DNA of 62,979 nucleotides from JBMOLL01 sp049325415 (GCA_049325415.1 JBMOLL010000078.1:1-62979); one strand, 5' to 3'; shown: positions 7,366 to 16,257, counted from the first letter of the stretch. Notes: a model not told the origin generated them from the letters alone. Program-made: numbers and translations.

Positions 7366-8361
7366 ATGAAACTGACACTTTTACTATTCATGGTACTTTT
7401 CTCAATAAAGACATCTGCACAGATAAAAAACTACATGTTTATCGGGATGGACAGGGAACTGCTGCAGGACACCAGTAACTGGGCAACGAACGGACTCTTC
7501 GAAGGAGTACAGATTGCCTATTCATGGAGACAACTTGAACCGGAAAAAGACAATTACGACTTCAGCCTGATAAAAGAGGATCTGACACTTCTGGAGAAAT
7601 ACGGGAAAAAACTTTTTATTCAGATTCAGGATGTCAGTTTTCAAATGAAATGGAATTTTGCACCGCTTTATTTATTAAATGACACTATTTATCACGGAGG
7701 TGCAAATAAACAATACAGATTTGCAACTTACGAAGAAAAAGAATATTCCGACCTGGGTTGGGTTGTCAGACGCTGGGATAAAGAAGTACAGAAGAGGCTG
7801 CATAAACTTTATGCTGCGTTGGGTAAAGAATTCGATGGGATAGTCGAAGGGCTTAACACCGAGGAAACTGCTGTGACTTTTGGTAACGGACCTTTGCATC
7901 CGGCCGGTTTCGATTATGAAAGATACAAAGACGCGTTTATTGAGAATATTATAGCACTTAAAACATCATTCCCCACGTCTACAGTAATGGTTTATGCGAA
8001 TTTTATGCCTGGAGGATATCTTCCATACGGGGATACAACATTACTGAAAGCAGTTTATATAGAAGCATGGAAAAACAATATTGCCGTTGGAGGACCTGAT
8101 TTGTTTCCATACAAAAAGGAACAAATGCAAAATAGTTATCAATTCATTAAGTTAAGTTACACCAGGGTTCCCACGGCTCTGGCTGTGCAGGATGGTAACT
8201 ATGATTATATCAATCCCCTTACAGCCCGGCCGGTTAGAGCATCCGATATTTATTTGTTTGCTCAAAATGAGCTCCACTTGAGTTATATTTTTTGGGGAAC
8301 AGAGCAACCGTACTTTAATCAGGAGACAATACCATTTTTAAGAACTTTAAAACACAAATAA
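7366..8361 (+). CDS. Secreted TIM-barrel glycoside hydrolase-like protein
   Basis: A 331-residue protein with a clear signal peptide (MKLTLLLFMVLFSIKTSA, then QI). The mature part alternates strands and helices like the (beta/alpha)8 glycosidases of clan GH-A: FEGVQIAYSWRQLEP near residue 45, KLFIQIQDVSF near 85, a possible acid at EGLNTEET (about 163-170) and a second at YIFWGTEQPY near the C-terminus. Two carboxylates at the ends of strands fit a retaining mechanism, but I cannot place it in a numbered family. It would act in the periplasm or outside the cell. It lies between the two direct-repeat copies and is more AT-rich than the esterase that follows. Confidence 0.6.
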   Translation: MKLTLLLFMVLFSIKTSAQIKNYMFIGMDRELLQDTSNWATNGLFEGVQIAYSWRQLEPEKDNYDFSLIKEDLTLLEKYGKKLFIQIQDVSFQMKWNFAPLYLLNDTIYHGGANKQYRFATYEEKEYSDLGWVVRRWDKEVQKRLHKLYAALGKEFDGIVEGLNTEETAVTFGNGPLHPAGFDYERYKDAFIENIIALKTSFPTSTVMVYANFMPGGYLPYGDTTLLKAVYIEAWKNNIAVGGPDLFPYKKEQMQNSYQFIKLSYTRVPTALAVQDGNYDYINPLTARPVRASDIYLFAQNELHLSYIFWGTEQPYFNQETIPFLRTLKHK

Positions 8362-8399
8362 AACAATGCTGCAGGCAAAATAAAATCTAAAAAAGATTT

Positions 8400-8530
8400 A
8401 TAATTTAAATGCCTTAAGTGTCAGATGTGTTAAGGACAAATAATCTATATGAGAAAAAACGGGGTTCCGATGTTTCTGAGGTAACTTCCACTACTCGATT
8501 GACGAAAATACCAGAATAACAGCCAGATTC
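8400..8530 (+). repeat. Direct repeat, copy 2 (about 130 bp)
   Basis: This is the second copy of 6951-7081. It carries the last eleven sense codons and stop of a FISUMP gene (8407-8442) with no gene body in front, then runs into the intact esterase. The sequence left of 8400 does not resemble the FISUMP gene, so one boundary of the rearrangement lies there. Confidence 0.85.
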
Positions 8531-8540
8531 CGGAAAAGCG

Positions 8541-9584
8541 ATGAAAAACGACAGTCCAATGCCCCCTGAAAAGCGTCAGGCCGGAGAAAGCATAAAGACC
8601 AGGTCTGCGGTAATGGCCCCTGATCTGCGACTTGCCGGCAGCCTGGCCAGGCCGTTTTTTAATTTACTCTACCGCAGAATCCTCCGAAAGAACAAAAAAG
8701 ACCGTACCCTCCGGTCGAAAGCAAAGAATTACCCCGATGCGACCACAGTCATTGCACGGGAAAAGCGGCCGGCTTTCAGCGTGTACCTCCGGCGCAATGA
8801 CCAGACTTACCTCCGGCTGTGGATCATGCGGCCCAAAGGAGTTAAGGGAAGCGTTCCCGGAGTGCTCTGGATCCACGGGGGCGGCTTTGCCATCGGGGCA
8901 CCGGAATACTCAAAGGCGCCGGACCTGGCCGAAACCGGGCGTTGCGTCATCGTGTCACCGGCCTATATCAAATCGGTCGACAGGCCCTATCCGGCTGCGC
9001 TTGACGACTGCTACCAGGCCCTGCTGTGGATGAAGGAAAATGCCGCCGCCCTGGGGATCGGCGAAGAACAGCTGTTTATCGGGGGCGAAAGTGCCGGCGG
9101 AGGGCTGGCCGTTGCCACCTGCCTGCTGGCCCGCGACAGGAAGGAAGTGAATATTGCCTTTCAGATGCCACTGTACCCGATGCTGGATGACCGTATGAAC
9201 ACCGGGTCGATGACCGGGAACCGGGCCCCGGTCTGGAACGAGGCCAGCAATGCAAAAGCCTGGAAACTGTACCTCGCAGGACTGGAAGACAGGGTCATCC
9301 CCAGCTATGCCGCCCCCGCCAGGGAAAGCGATTACCGGGGCCTTCCGCCGGCCGTATCCTTTATCGGGGAGCTCGATCCCTTTCTTGACGAAACCTGCAG
9401 CTATGTGGCCCGACTCCGGGAACAGGGCATCCCCGTTCAATTTGCCACCTATGCCGGGGCCTACCATGCCTTTGATGTACTGGTTCCCCGCTCCCGCACG
9501 GCGAGGGAAGCAAAGCGTTTCTGGATCGAAAGCTTCCTCAGGGCCTGCGAAGAGAATTTCGCTCCGCAGGGAGTGAATAAATAA
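8541..9584 (+). CDS. Alpha/beta hydrolase, HSL (GDXG) esterase family
   Basis: A 347-residue soluble hydrolase. The oxyanion motif HGGG occurs in LWIHGGGFAIG (about 111), the nucleophile Ser in GGESAGGGLA (about 184), the acid Asp in GELDPFLDE (about 275) and the His in YAGAYHAFDV (about 305). This is the full catalytic set of hormone-sensitive-lipase-like carboxylesterases, which cleave short acyl or acetyl esters. No signal peptide is visible, so it probably acts in the cytosol. The start at 8541 is 10 bases beyond a direct-repeat copy. The gene marks the switch from AT-rich to GC-richer DNA. A decayed paralogue lies at 7091-7171. Confidence 0.85.
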   Translation: MKNDSPMPPEKRQAGESIKTRSAVMAPDLRLAGSLARPFFNLLYRRILRKNKKDRTLRSKAKNYPDATTVIAREKRPAFSVYLRRNDQTYLRLWIMRPKGVKGSVPGVLWIHGGGFAIGAPEYSKAPDLAETGRCVIVSPAYIKSVDRPYPAALDDCYQALLWMKENAAALGIGEEQLFIGGESAGGGLAVATCLLARDRKEVNIAFQMPLYPMLDDRMNTGSMTGNRAPVWNEASNAKAWKLYLAGLEDRVIPSYAAPARESDYRGLPPAVSFIGELDPFLDETCSYVARLREQGIPVQFATYAGAYHAFDVLVPRSRTAREAKRFWIESFLRACEENFAPQGVNK

Positions 9585-9821
9585 AAACACCGAATACCAG
9601 TTCCACGATACTTTACATTTCCTGACCTCACTCCTGGCTCCCCGGGTACGCCCGGGCCGGACCGGGGACCCGCCCTGCCTTTCTTCTCCCCCGAAAAAAA
9701 AAGATCTTCCCTTCCTGCCGGAAAATTTGTAATTTTATTTGCTTATCAGCGTAAATTACAGGTACTTGATAACATTCATTCCCGGGTCTCAGATCTGTTT
9801 TTGCCCCCGGTCATCCAGAAA

Positions 9822-10526
9822 ATGAAAACAAATATGAAAAAAGAAGAACGCACAAAGCACAGCAGCAATCCTGTTTTCGGTCCGACAACAGTCTACCGGA
9901 CCGGTGGGTTTTTTGCTCTCCTTACCGTAGCCGCCATTATCCTGTCCATTATTTCCTTTGTTTTCAGGCCCTTATTTCCTGAGAACATTCTGCAGCTGAT
10001 TTACACGAACCGGCTGGCCGGACTGCTGAGCCTCGACATTTTATACACGGTTGCCGTCGTATTCACCCTGCCGCTTATCATCGCACTTTTTGAGCTTCTG
10101 AAAAAAGACGATCATTCCATATCCCTTTTGGCCCTTGTCTTCGGCATTACGGGCACCGTTCTTTTGCTGACTGCAAGGCCCTACAGCGGGATGCTCGCCA
10201 TAAGTGAATCCTACCATGCGGCTGCATCCGATACGGATAAAATATTCCTTCAGACGCTGAGCGATATCACGATGGAACAATTTAACGGGACCATGTACAA
10301 ATTCCATCTTTTGTTCGGGGATATCTCCTTCCTTCTATTTGCCATCCTCATGCTCAGGACCAGAAGTTTTTCCAGGCCGGCAGCCGTACTGGGGATCATA
10401 ACGAATGCTATTGCCTTCGGGATGTTCATCCCGGTTATCGGTCCCTTTATCGGCCTGTTCTTCCTGCTGGGCTTTATTCCCTGGCTGATACTCATTTCAT
10501 TATCACTTTTCAGGTACCGCAACTGA
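9822..10526 (+). CDS. DUF4386-like integral membrane protein
   Basis: About 234 residues with roughly six hydrophobic helices (for example FFALLTVAAIILSIISFVF, LDILYTVAVVFTLPLIIALF, LALVFGITGTVLLLTA and a GPFIGLFFLLGFIPWLIL end). The pattern, including the RTGGFFALLT opening and the soluble loop ISESYHAAASDTDKIFLQTL, matches DUF4386-type proteins, whose role is unknown. An earlier TTG at 9801 is in frame, but ATG 9822 or ATG 9834 is the more likely start. It stands alone, with a hairpin about 100 bases downstream. Confidence 0.7.
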   Translation: MKTNMKKEERTKHSSNPVFGPTTVYRTGGFFALLTVAAIILSIISFVFRPLFPENILQLIYTNRLAGLLSLDILYTVAVVFTLPLIIALFELLKKDDHSISLLALVFGITGTVLLLTARPYSGMLAISESYHAAASDTDKIFLQTLSDITMEQFNGTMYKFHLLFGDISFLLFAILMLRTRSFSRPAAVLGIITNAIAFGMFIPVIGPFIGLFFLLGFIPWLILISLSLFRYRN

Positions 10527-10629
10527 TCCTCTGTTTTGAGAGACGGAGCAGGGTCTAACAGTAAACCCGTACAGGGTAGGGTAAATCTCCCCGCCGGGTA
10601 CTGAAAAAAACATAGGTTATGACTCAGGC

Positions 10630-10671
10630 GGTAAAAGGCCGGTGAAATTAGTGATCAATGACCTTTTTACC
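10630..10671. terminator. Possible bidirectional terminator hairpin
   Basis: GGTAAAAGG (10630-10638) pairs with CCTTTTTACC (10662-10671) with one bulged base. It lies between two convergent genes and has A/T-rich stem ends, so it could serve either strand. Confidence 0.4.
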
Positions 10672-10697
10672 TGCCCGGGCCCGGTAATTTCAAATGA

Positions 10698-10982
10698 TCA
10701 GGGATTCAGATATTTCTTCAGATCGTTCACATAGGCTTCAAAAGCCTTCATCCCTTTTTCCGTAATGGACAGCAGGGTTTTCGGGTAATTATTCCTGAAG
10801 GTCTTCTCCACCCGGATGTATCCTGCATCCTGCAGTTTTTTGATCTGAATGCTGATATTACCTGCAGCCGCCTGAGTTTCCTCCTTGATATGCCCGAACT
10901 CGACTTTATCCGAGCTGATCAGCATGGAGATGATGGCCAGCCGTAACTGGGAGTGCAAGAGGGGATCCAGCTCTTTATACAT
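10698..10982 (-). CDS. Winged-helix transcriptional regulator
   Basis: A 94-residue winged helix-turn-helix protein: HSQLRLAIISMLISSDKVEF, recognition region GNISIQIKKLQDAGYIRVEK, wing FRNNYPKTLLSITEKGMKAF. This matches the PF13601-type ArsR/MarR-like DNA-binding domain and lacks any ligand domain. It starts 4 bases after the stop of the membrane protein gene at 10987-11583, so the two form an operon. Such pairs are common in this phylum, and the regulator probably controls the operon itself. Confidence 0.8.
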   Translation of the reverse strand: MYKELDPLLHSQLRLAIISMLISSDKVEFGHIKEETQAAAGNISIQIKKLQDAGYIRVEKTFRNNYPKTLLSITEKGMKAFEAYVNDLKKYLNP

Positions 10983-10986
10983 ATCC

Positions 10987-11583
10987 TTATTCTTTTGAGG
11001 ACCTTAATATATATCCCGGTACCAGATAACCTCCGATGACAGTCAAACCGACCAGCAAGGCGATATATTCAAAGGAAACAAAGGTACTCGCAATAGCGCC
11101 GGCAAAAAATACTATACCACCGATAATTAAGGGTCTGAATTTTATAAAAAGTCCGGTTGCGGTGGTGGCCAGTCCTCCGATTAACAGCATAAACGGCGGC
11201 GGTAATACTTCCATTTTAGTACAGATCAGGGCTGCAAGAATAAAGGATACCGCACTTATTGTCCACAGGCTCTTGATATAGCCATCCAGGTGGCTGTAGA
11301 CCTTCTTAACCCGTTTCACTCTTCGCTGCATAAAATACAGGATGATAAACCCGGCGATGGCGAAGACAATCCAGGTGCCAAAGCTGTAAATACCCATCAG
11401 CTGGTAGGCTTCGCGTGCATGCAGGATCTTTAAGATGATGAAATTGGAAAAACTGGCGAGCGTCAGGATCCAGCCCCACAGGAGAAAAACCTTTGAGGTC
11501 TCCCTGAAACTCGTTCTGACATCTGAGATGGCTTTACTTATTATAGTCAAGCTTTCTTCGGGTGTTAATTCATTTTTATCCAT
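10987..11583 (-). CDS. Integral membrane protein paired with the regulator
   Basis: Starting at MDKNELTPEES the protein has about 198 residues: a soluble N-terminal helix region (to about 35) and then five or six hydrophobic helices (VFLLWGWILTLASFSNFIIL, YSFGTWIVFAIAGFIILYFM, LWTISAVSFILAALIC and further ones), with a basic loop MQRRVKRVKKVY on the cytoplasmic side. I do not recognise a characterised family. An upstream in-frame ATG at 11616 is possible but less likely. It is the first gene of a two-gene unit with a winged-helix regulator and may sense or transport its signal. Confidence 0.65.
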   Translation of the reverse strand: MDKNELTPEESLTIISKAISDVRTSFRETSKVFLLWGWILTLASFSNFIILKILHAREAYQLMGIYSFGTWIVFAIAGFIILYFMQRRVKRVKKVYSHLDGYIKSLWTISAVSFILAALICTKMEVLPPPFMLLIGGLATTATGLFIKFRPLIIGGIVFFAGAIASTFVSFEYIALLVGLTVIGGYLVPGYILRSSKE

Positions 11584-11712
11584 AGTTTTCAAATTATTGA
11601 AGTTATATAAATACAAATATTAACTAGTTTATTTTATTAACCTAATTTTTCTCTCTTAATTTTTCATCATTTGTCCCGTGAGAAAGATTTCTTCTGGCCG
11701 TGCAGAAATAAT

Positions 11713-11743
11713 AAAGCCCTTCCCGCTAATGGGGAAGGGCTTT
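11713..11743 (-). terminator. Rho-independent terminator of the SPFH gene
   Basis: A perfect 12-bp stem (AAAGCCCTTCCC at 11713-11724 with 11732-11743), a 7-base loop, and a TTTATTATTT run after it on the minus strand. It lies 20 bases past the SPFH gene stop. Confidence 0.8.
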
Positions 11744-11762
11744 CAGCAATATCCCGTGCTTT

Positions 11763-12746
11763 CTACTTCATGTCCGATGGCAGGCTCAGGATCACTCCCT
11801 GCCCGTTCCCCATCATATAGGTGGGAAGTTTGCCGTCCCATTTGTCGATCCATTCCAGTTGAATGATCTTCGGGTTGGCGGCAATGGAGCTTCCTTTGAT
11901 CTGCAGGGCTTTGGCCTCACCTTCCGCCCGCTGAATGGCGATGTTCTTGTCGATCTCGGCCTGCTTCAGCTGTTCCTGTTTCTGCTTGGTCACCTCGATC
12001 AGCCGCAGTGCCTCCTGTTCGGCCAGCTTTTTGTTGTTGATGGCCTCTTCGTAATTCTGGTTATAATACACCTCGCGGATATCGACCTGGTCGACGATCA
12101 GCATGTAGGATTTAACTTCATCCTTGATCCGGTTCAACACACTCTCCTGGATCTCCTCCCTTTTGGTGGAATACACTTCAATCGGGGTGTAGTTGCTCAC
12201 CGTAAGTGCCAGGGCCGATTTCAGCTTCGTACGGATGATGTTCTCCTCCAGCCAGATATAACGACCGGTGTTTCCGCCATCGTTTTCCGTTACGTTCTGA
12301 TAGATCCAGGCAGCCTCGTTGGGAATAATTTTCCACGAAATGGAGATATCCAGACCCATCTTGATCCCGTCGCGGGTAGGTGCCCAGATGGCATCCGAAT
12401 TGGGTTTGGCCCCTTCCTGGGAAGCATCGGCGCAGGTATATACCCATACCGTCTTGTCCATGGTGTGGATCTCGTTCCAGGGGGCAATGATATGCCAGCC
12501 CGTATGGAGTTCCTCATCCTTCACTCCTTTGGGTGTAACCAGTACCCCGACGTCCTGGGGTCCGATTTTTACAATCAGCATGAGAATCAGAACGATCAGA
12601 CCACCCCCAATTGTTGCGGGAAGCCTGTAAGGTAACACAATCCTCTTCTTGTTCCCGTGCATATCGGTATTGGGGATCGCTGCAAGCAACATACCGGTCA
12701 GTCCGTACAGAAAGACCAGCCAGAAAATAACTTTTAACAGTGCCAT
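11763..12746 (-). CDS. SPFH/Band 7 (prohibitin-like) membrane protein
   Basis: A 327-residue protein with two N-terminal membrane helices (about 4-24 and 44-62), then an SPFH domain (IGPQDVGVLVTPKGVKDEEL, GWHIIAPWNEIHTMDKTVWV, VDQVDIREVYYNQNYEEAI) and a long charged coiled coil (KLAEQEALRLIEVTKQKQEQ, AEGEAKALQIKGSS). Such proteins form large membrane-bound rings and support membrane organisation or protease control. The SPFH core is complete. No protease partner gene is adjacent. The gene is monocistronic and ends in a strong terminator. Confidence 0.85.
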   Translation of the reverse strand: MALLKVIFWLVFLYGLTGMLLAAIPNTDMHGNKKRIVLPYRLPATIGGGLIVLILMLIVKIGPQDVGVLVTPKGVKDEELHTGWHIIAPWNEIHTMDKTVWVYTCADASQEGAKPNSDAIWAPTRDGIKMGLDISISWKIIPNEAAWIYQNVTENDGGNTGRYIWLEENIIRTKLKSALALTVSNYTPIEVYSTKREEIQESVLNRIKDEVKSYMLIVDQVDIREVYYNQNYEEAINNKKLAEQEALRLIEVTKQKQEQLKQAEIDKNIAIQRAEGEAKALQIKGSSIAANPKIIQLEWIDKWDGKLPTYMMGNGQGVILSLPSDMK

Positions 12747-13091
12747 TTCATTTCAGGTTAGGTGATAGATAATTCAAAACAGGAACTAAAGATAAGCGAA
12801 TATTTCATTTGCTTTATCAACAGTTAAAGGGATAATGATCTGCGGATACGGGTGACTGCCTTTTTCACAGGCACCTTTCATATGGAGAAGGATGACTGTT
12901 ACATCAACTCTGCAGGCTGTTTGCAGCTGTGAGGATCGTACTTCCGGATTCAGGCTCCTTCCTCCGGTCCCTCCCCCGGCTGAAGCAGGGTTGCCGGAGT
13001 ATTAAACCCAGCTGTTTGAATACCTGTACATCCATAAATAAAAGAGGCTGCCTTTTATGACAGCCTCCAGCTTGCTTGTTCCCGCAAGGGC
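12747..13091. other. Intergenic stretch with terminator and promoter region
   Basis: No gene is supported in this 345-base stretch. It carries the upstream region of the SPFH gene on its left side and the terminator of the YceI gene at 13044-13067 on its right side. The middle part shows no repeat or coding pattern. Confidence 0.5.
13044..13067 (-). terminator. Terminator of the redox operon
   Basis: GAGGCTG (13044-13050) pairs with CAGCCTC (13061-13067), followed on the minus strand by TTTTATTTATGG. It lies 25 bases after the YceI gene stop. Confidence 0.7.
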
Positions 13092-13646
13092 TTATTTGTT
13101 TTCCAGCGGCAGGTATTTCATATCTACCTTGATGGATAAATCATTGGCAATTTTTTCCCTTACCAGGGAAGGGATTTCAATCCCGAAATCTTCAGGATTC
13201 AGCAGAAACTCGCTCTTTGCCAGCAAACCGCCCGCCATCACCTCGATGGTGCCATCGGCACTGTAAGGCTTGCTAACCCCATGAATGGTCATTTCCCCGC
13301 TTACCTTTACCTTATATACCCCCCGTTTCTTGAAATCAACGGCAGATACATCCTCAATCTTTCCTTTAAAGGTGGAAGTGGGATATTTCTCCGATTCCAC
13401 GTAGTTTTCATTGAAATGCTCCTGCATCAGTTTTTTCTCGAAAACGAAATCGGTCATCTTCATTTTAAACTCGATCTGACCGGTTTCACTGTCCATTACG
13501 CTGGTAACACTGTTGTTGTCGGCGGTAATATCCTCAATGATCGTATGGGAATAGAAATTGATATGGCCGGTTTTTGTGAAGTATTTCTGCGCCTGGAGTG
13601 ACAGGGTCATCAGGAACAGTAGGACAACAAGGATCTGCTTTTTCAT
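13092..13646 (-). CDS. YceI-family periplasmic protein
   Basis: Starting at MKKQILVVLLFLMTLSLQAQ, a clear signal peptide, the protein has 184 residues. The mature part is a YceI-type lipocalin-like barrel: GHINFYSHTIIEDITADNNS, FEFKMK-like strands, ESEKYPTSTFKGKI, VSGEMTIHGVSKPYSADGTI and the end LVREKIANDLSIKVDMKYLP. YceI proteins bind isoprenoid or quinone-like lipids in the periplasm. It is the last gene of a four-gene minus-strand group with a DUF5777 barrel and two heme-motif proteins, which suggests an electron-transfer role. An in-frame ATG at 13709 would add residues ahead of the signal peptide and is unlikely. Confidence 0.88.
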   Translation of the reverse strand: MKKQILVVLLFLMTLSLQAQKYFTKTGHINFYSHTIIEDITADNNSVTSVMDSETGQIEFKMKMTDFVFEKKLMQEHFNENYVESEKYPTSTFKGKIEDVSAVDFKKRGVYKVKVSGEMTIHGVSKPYSADGTIEVMAGGLLAKSEFLLNPEDFGIEIPSLVREKIANDLSIKVDMKYLPLENK

Positions 13647-13734
13647 GGTTTTCGTATTAAATTTTGTTTCATGCTCTGTAAGTGTCAGAGAATAAACAAT
13701 GACTGACAATAAAATGTTCGCTGAAACAGCCGGG

Positions 13735-14616
13735 CTATTTCAGGGTGAACACCCTCGACAGGTTAAATCCGAAATGGATATCCCCTCTTCCCCACTTCCC
13801 GGTGGTCTGCCCGATAAAACCGGGCTCGGTCATCGGCAGCGAATTGGTAAAGAGCAAGGTGAAAACATGGCCGCCGGTTTCAATGTCAAAACCGATGGAA
13901 AGGGGATTATAAAACTCGGTCGAGTAAAACTGACTGAGCTTCAGTACGTAAAAGTATTCTGCATTCAGACTGATCCTGCTGGTAAGCTTGAGCCTTCCCC
14001 CGATACCCAGGGCATAGAGATCGTTCGGGTCCAGTTCGGTCGGCACCAGGTTACGGTGCACCATGGTGGGCATCAGCTGCAGGGAAAACCGCTGGTTGAA
14101 TTTCCGGGCCAGCAGGACCTGGTAACCGTACGACAGCCGGGAAGAGAAATAATTCACCCTGGTGGGATCCTCCCACTTCAGCGATGAAAGCACCACGGAG
14201 GAGAGCAGCGACAGGGAAACCGGCATGTTTCGCGCACCGGTCGACTGCCTCAGAAGGCTCACCTTTGCAAAGCCGTCATAGGTTTTTTCAAAGGTAGCCC
14301 GACCCACCCCCAGCATAAGCCAGTCGGTGACCCCATATTCGAAACTGAATTTCATGCTGGCCTGATCCAGGCCCCAGAGCTCGTACCAGCCCGTATTGAG
14401 CCGGCCAAAACGGTGGTGGATCCTGAAATCGAGCTGTCCGGCCTGCATTCTTTCAATGGAATGACTGTTCACAACCCTGGTCGATTTGAATGTGGCTGAG
14501 GTATAAACCACTTCTGTGTCCTCATCATCCCCGAGGAGGTCGAGCAGGTCGTCCTGGGCATTTATCGCAGGGCTGCAGGCCCACAATACGGCCAGGAAAA
14601 AAAAGATCTTTTTCAT
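13735..14616 (-). CDS. DUF5777-family outer-membrane beta-barrel protein
   Basis: A 293-residue protein with a signal peptide (MKKIFFFLAVLWACSPAINA, then QDD), an acidic linker (LLDLLGDDEDTEVVY) and a mature region made of alternating strands (RIHHRFGRLNTGWYELWGLD, FEYGVTDWLMLGVGRATFEK, GHVFTLLFTNSLPMTEPGFI). The order matches DUF5777 beta-barrels of Bacteroidota. Function is unknown; these genes commonly accompany YceI and cytochrome genes, as here. It lies 31 bases downstream of the smaller cytochrome gene. Confidence 0.82.
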   Translation of the reverse strand: MKKIFFFLAVLWACSPAINAQDDLLDLLGDDEDTEVVYTSATFKSTRVVNSHSIERMQAGQLDFRIHHRFGRLNTGWYELWGLDQASMKFSFEYGVTDWLMLGVGRATFEKTYDGFAKVSLLRQSTGARNMPVSLSLLSSVVLSSLKWEDPTRVNYFSSRLSYGYQVLLARKFNQRFSLQLMPTMVHRNLVPTELDPNDLYALGIGGRLKLTSRISLNAEYFYVLKLSQFYSTEFYNPLSIGFDIETGGHVFTLLFTNSLPMTEPGFIGQTTGKWGRGDIHFGFNLSRVFTLK

Positions 14617-14647
14617 AGAACAGATTTTAGCTTGTTAAACTTCCCGC

Positions 14648-15019
14648 TTAATTATCGGGTGTGCCATCCGCTACCCAGATCTCCATCTGGCGTATCAGGC
14701 AGTTATTGAGCGTCCCGCCTCCCTTGGGCATCGGTGAGTAAGCCGATTCATGCTTAATGGAACCCAGAACAGCCGCACTGTGCGATACCACATCGGCGTA
14801 ATCCTGGAGTGCGATGCCATTACCGAATGAGGGAGCAGCAGCATTGGAATGGCAGGTGTAACAGTTGTTGGCCAGCATGGGAGAGATGGTTCCGCTGAAG
14901 GTGACGGAAGTTGTGTCGCAACTGTCGCCGATCTGCGGGTAAAGCACCTCTTCGCTGTCGTAGTAGCATGCCGCGGCCACTATGGCCAGGATGGCAAAGA
15001 GCAGGTAACTTCTTTTCAT
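14648..15019 (-). CDS. Monoheme c-type cytochrome-like lipoprotein
   Basis: From the start MKRSYLLFAILAIVAAACYY the product has 123 residues: a lipoprotein signal with Cys at the A-A-A-C lipobox and one heme-binding CYTCH in MLANNCYTCHSN. A methionine near SPMPKGGG is a candidate distal ligand. Its mature part is clearly homologous to the third domain of the neighbouring 335-residue protein (both contain SPM...NC..CH, then a C-terminal IRQ-E-WVA). It begins 7 bases after that gene, so the two arose by domain duplication and are co-transcribed. Expected location: periplasmic face of the outer or inner membrane. Confidence 0.8.
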   Translation of the reverse strand: MKRSYLLFAILAIVAAACYYDSEEVLYPQIGDSCDTTSVTFSGTISPMLANNCYTCHSNAAAPSFGNGIALQDYADVVSHSAAVLGSIKHESAYSPMPKGGGTLNNCLIRQMEIWVADGTPDN

Positions 15020-15026
15020 TGCTGTA

Positions 15027-16034
15027 TCAGTTATTAGGATATCCGGCAGCCACCCATAACTCAACCTGCCTGATCATGCAGGCATCCAGAGGTCCGGAGG
15101 GAGGCATGGGCACATAACCCTGCTCGTTTTTCAGCACCCCGGTAAGTTTGCCATTCGCTGCTATAGCCGCCACCTGCTGATAATTGGTAAGAGCAATACC
15201 TCCCGACGGAGCGGTCCCGCTGTGACAACCCTTGCAGTTGGTGTTGATCATGGGAGAAACTACCGCGCTGAAGCTTATCTCTGAGAGGGTATCGCAGGCC
15301 GTTCCGCAATCTTCGTCCAGGGCCCCGCGCGCGATCCAGTTATAGATCGAATCGATCTGGGCACTCGTCAGGGGCTCATGCGGCGGGGGCGGCATGAGGT
15401 CGTCTTCCCCGTTCGCAGTAATTACCTTGTAAAGTTTGCTGGATCCCGGGTAACCGGCCACCACGGCTTTCATGGTCGAGGTATAGGAATCGAAGACATA
15501 GCCTTCACGGTGGGAAGCCGCATCATGACAACCGGTCATGGCACAGCTCGAACGCAAAACAGGCAGTATGTCGCGGCCAAAACAGGCATAGGGATTAGAC
15601 CAGGTACTCGTTGTGTCGATGATACTGTCGGAGCCATTGCAGGTGGTTTGCAGGGCGCCCTGTTCAATCCAGGCCCTGATCAGCATCCGGTTGTTCTGCG
15701 ACAGTGGCTCAGAAGGTGGCATCATCCCTTCACCATGGGAGGCAGTTATGGCAATGTATGCCGCACTACGGTCAGGCTGTCCGGCCTTTACTGCCTTGAC
15801 GATCTGACTGTAGTCCGTAAAAATATATTCGTGATGATCCGAGGCGCTGTGACATCCTGTGGTTCCACAGGATGACTGAAACACGGGCAGGACCTGCGTT
15901 TCGAAACAAACCTCAGACAGGGCATACGGATTCACCGTATCGTGCTGGCATGCCGTAAACAGCGCCAGTATCAATCCTGCGGCAGGAAGATATAGTCCCG
16001 CATGCTTAAAACACCCTTTTTTTAGCTTCTTCAT
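15027..16034 (-). CDS. Three-domain heme-motif lipoprotein with CX4CH and CXXCH
   Basis: A 335-residue protein with a lipoprotein signal (LILALFTACQH). It has three related modules, each with VLPVF or SPMI before the heme motif and a later Met-Pro-Pro. Modules 1 and 2 carry CGTTGCH and CAMTGCH, that is CX4CH, while module 3 carries the normal CKGCH. CX4CH is a known heme attachment motif in cytochromes c3, so three hemes are possible. MMPP and LMPPPP in modules 1 and 2, and YVPMPPS in module 3, supply candidate Met ligands. It is the first gene of the redox group (then 14648, 13735, 13092). Confidence 0.78.
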   Translation of the reverse strand: MKKLKKGCFKHAGLYLPAAGLILALFTACQHDTVNPYALSEVCFETQVLPVFQSSCGTTGCHSASDHHEYIFTDYSQIVKAVKAGQPDRSAAYIAITASHGEGMMPPSEPLSQNNRMLIRAWIEQGALQTTCNGSDSIIDTTSTWSNPYACFGRDILPVLRSSCAMTGCHDAASHREGYVFDSYTSTMKAVVAGYPGSSKLYKVITANGEDDLMPPPPHEPLTSAQIDSIYNWIARGALDEDCGTACDTLSEISFSAVVSPMINTNCKGCHSGTAPSGGIALTNYQQVAAIAANGKLTGVLKNEQGYVPMPPSGPLDACMIRQVELWVAAGYPNN

Positions 16035-16257
16035 ATCTCAACATTTAGTATTAAGACGGCATTTAAACCTAAACGGATCAACAACTGTCAGATAAATAAC
16101 GAAAGGAATGCTTGTTTTTTTATATGGATATATCAAGATGTTTGGATTATTCATTAACTATTATTAACAGGATAATGTTGCAAACCCACTTAATTCAGAA
16201 TCATTATAAATAATATCCTCTCTGCTATGCCGTTTTGATCAGTGAAACCCTTTTGAC

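Noticed and set aside
11859..12635. Plus-strand open frame of 258 codons
   Set aside because: It is antisense to the SPFH gene, which has a proper membrane hairpin, SPFH domain and terminator.
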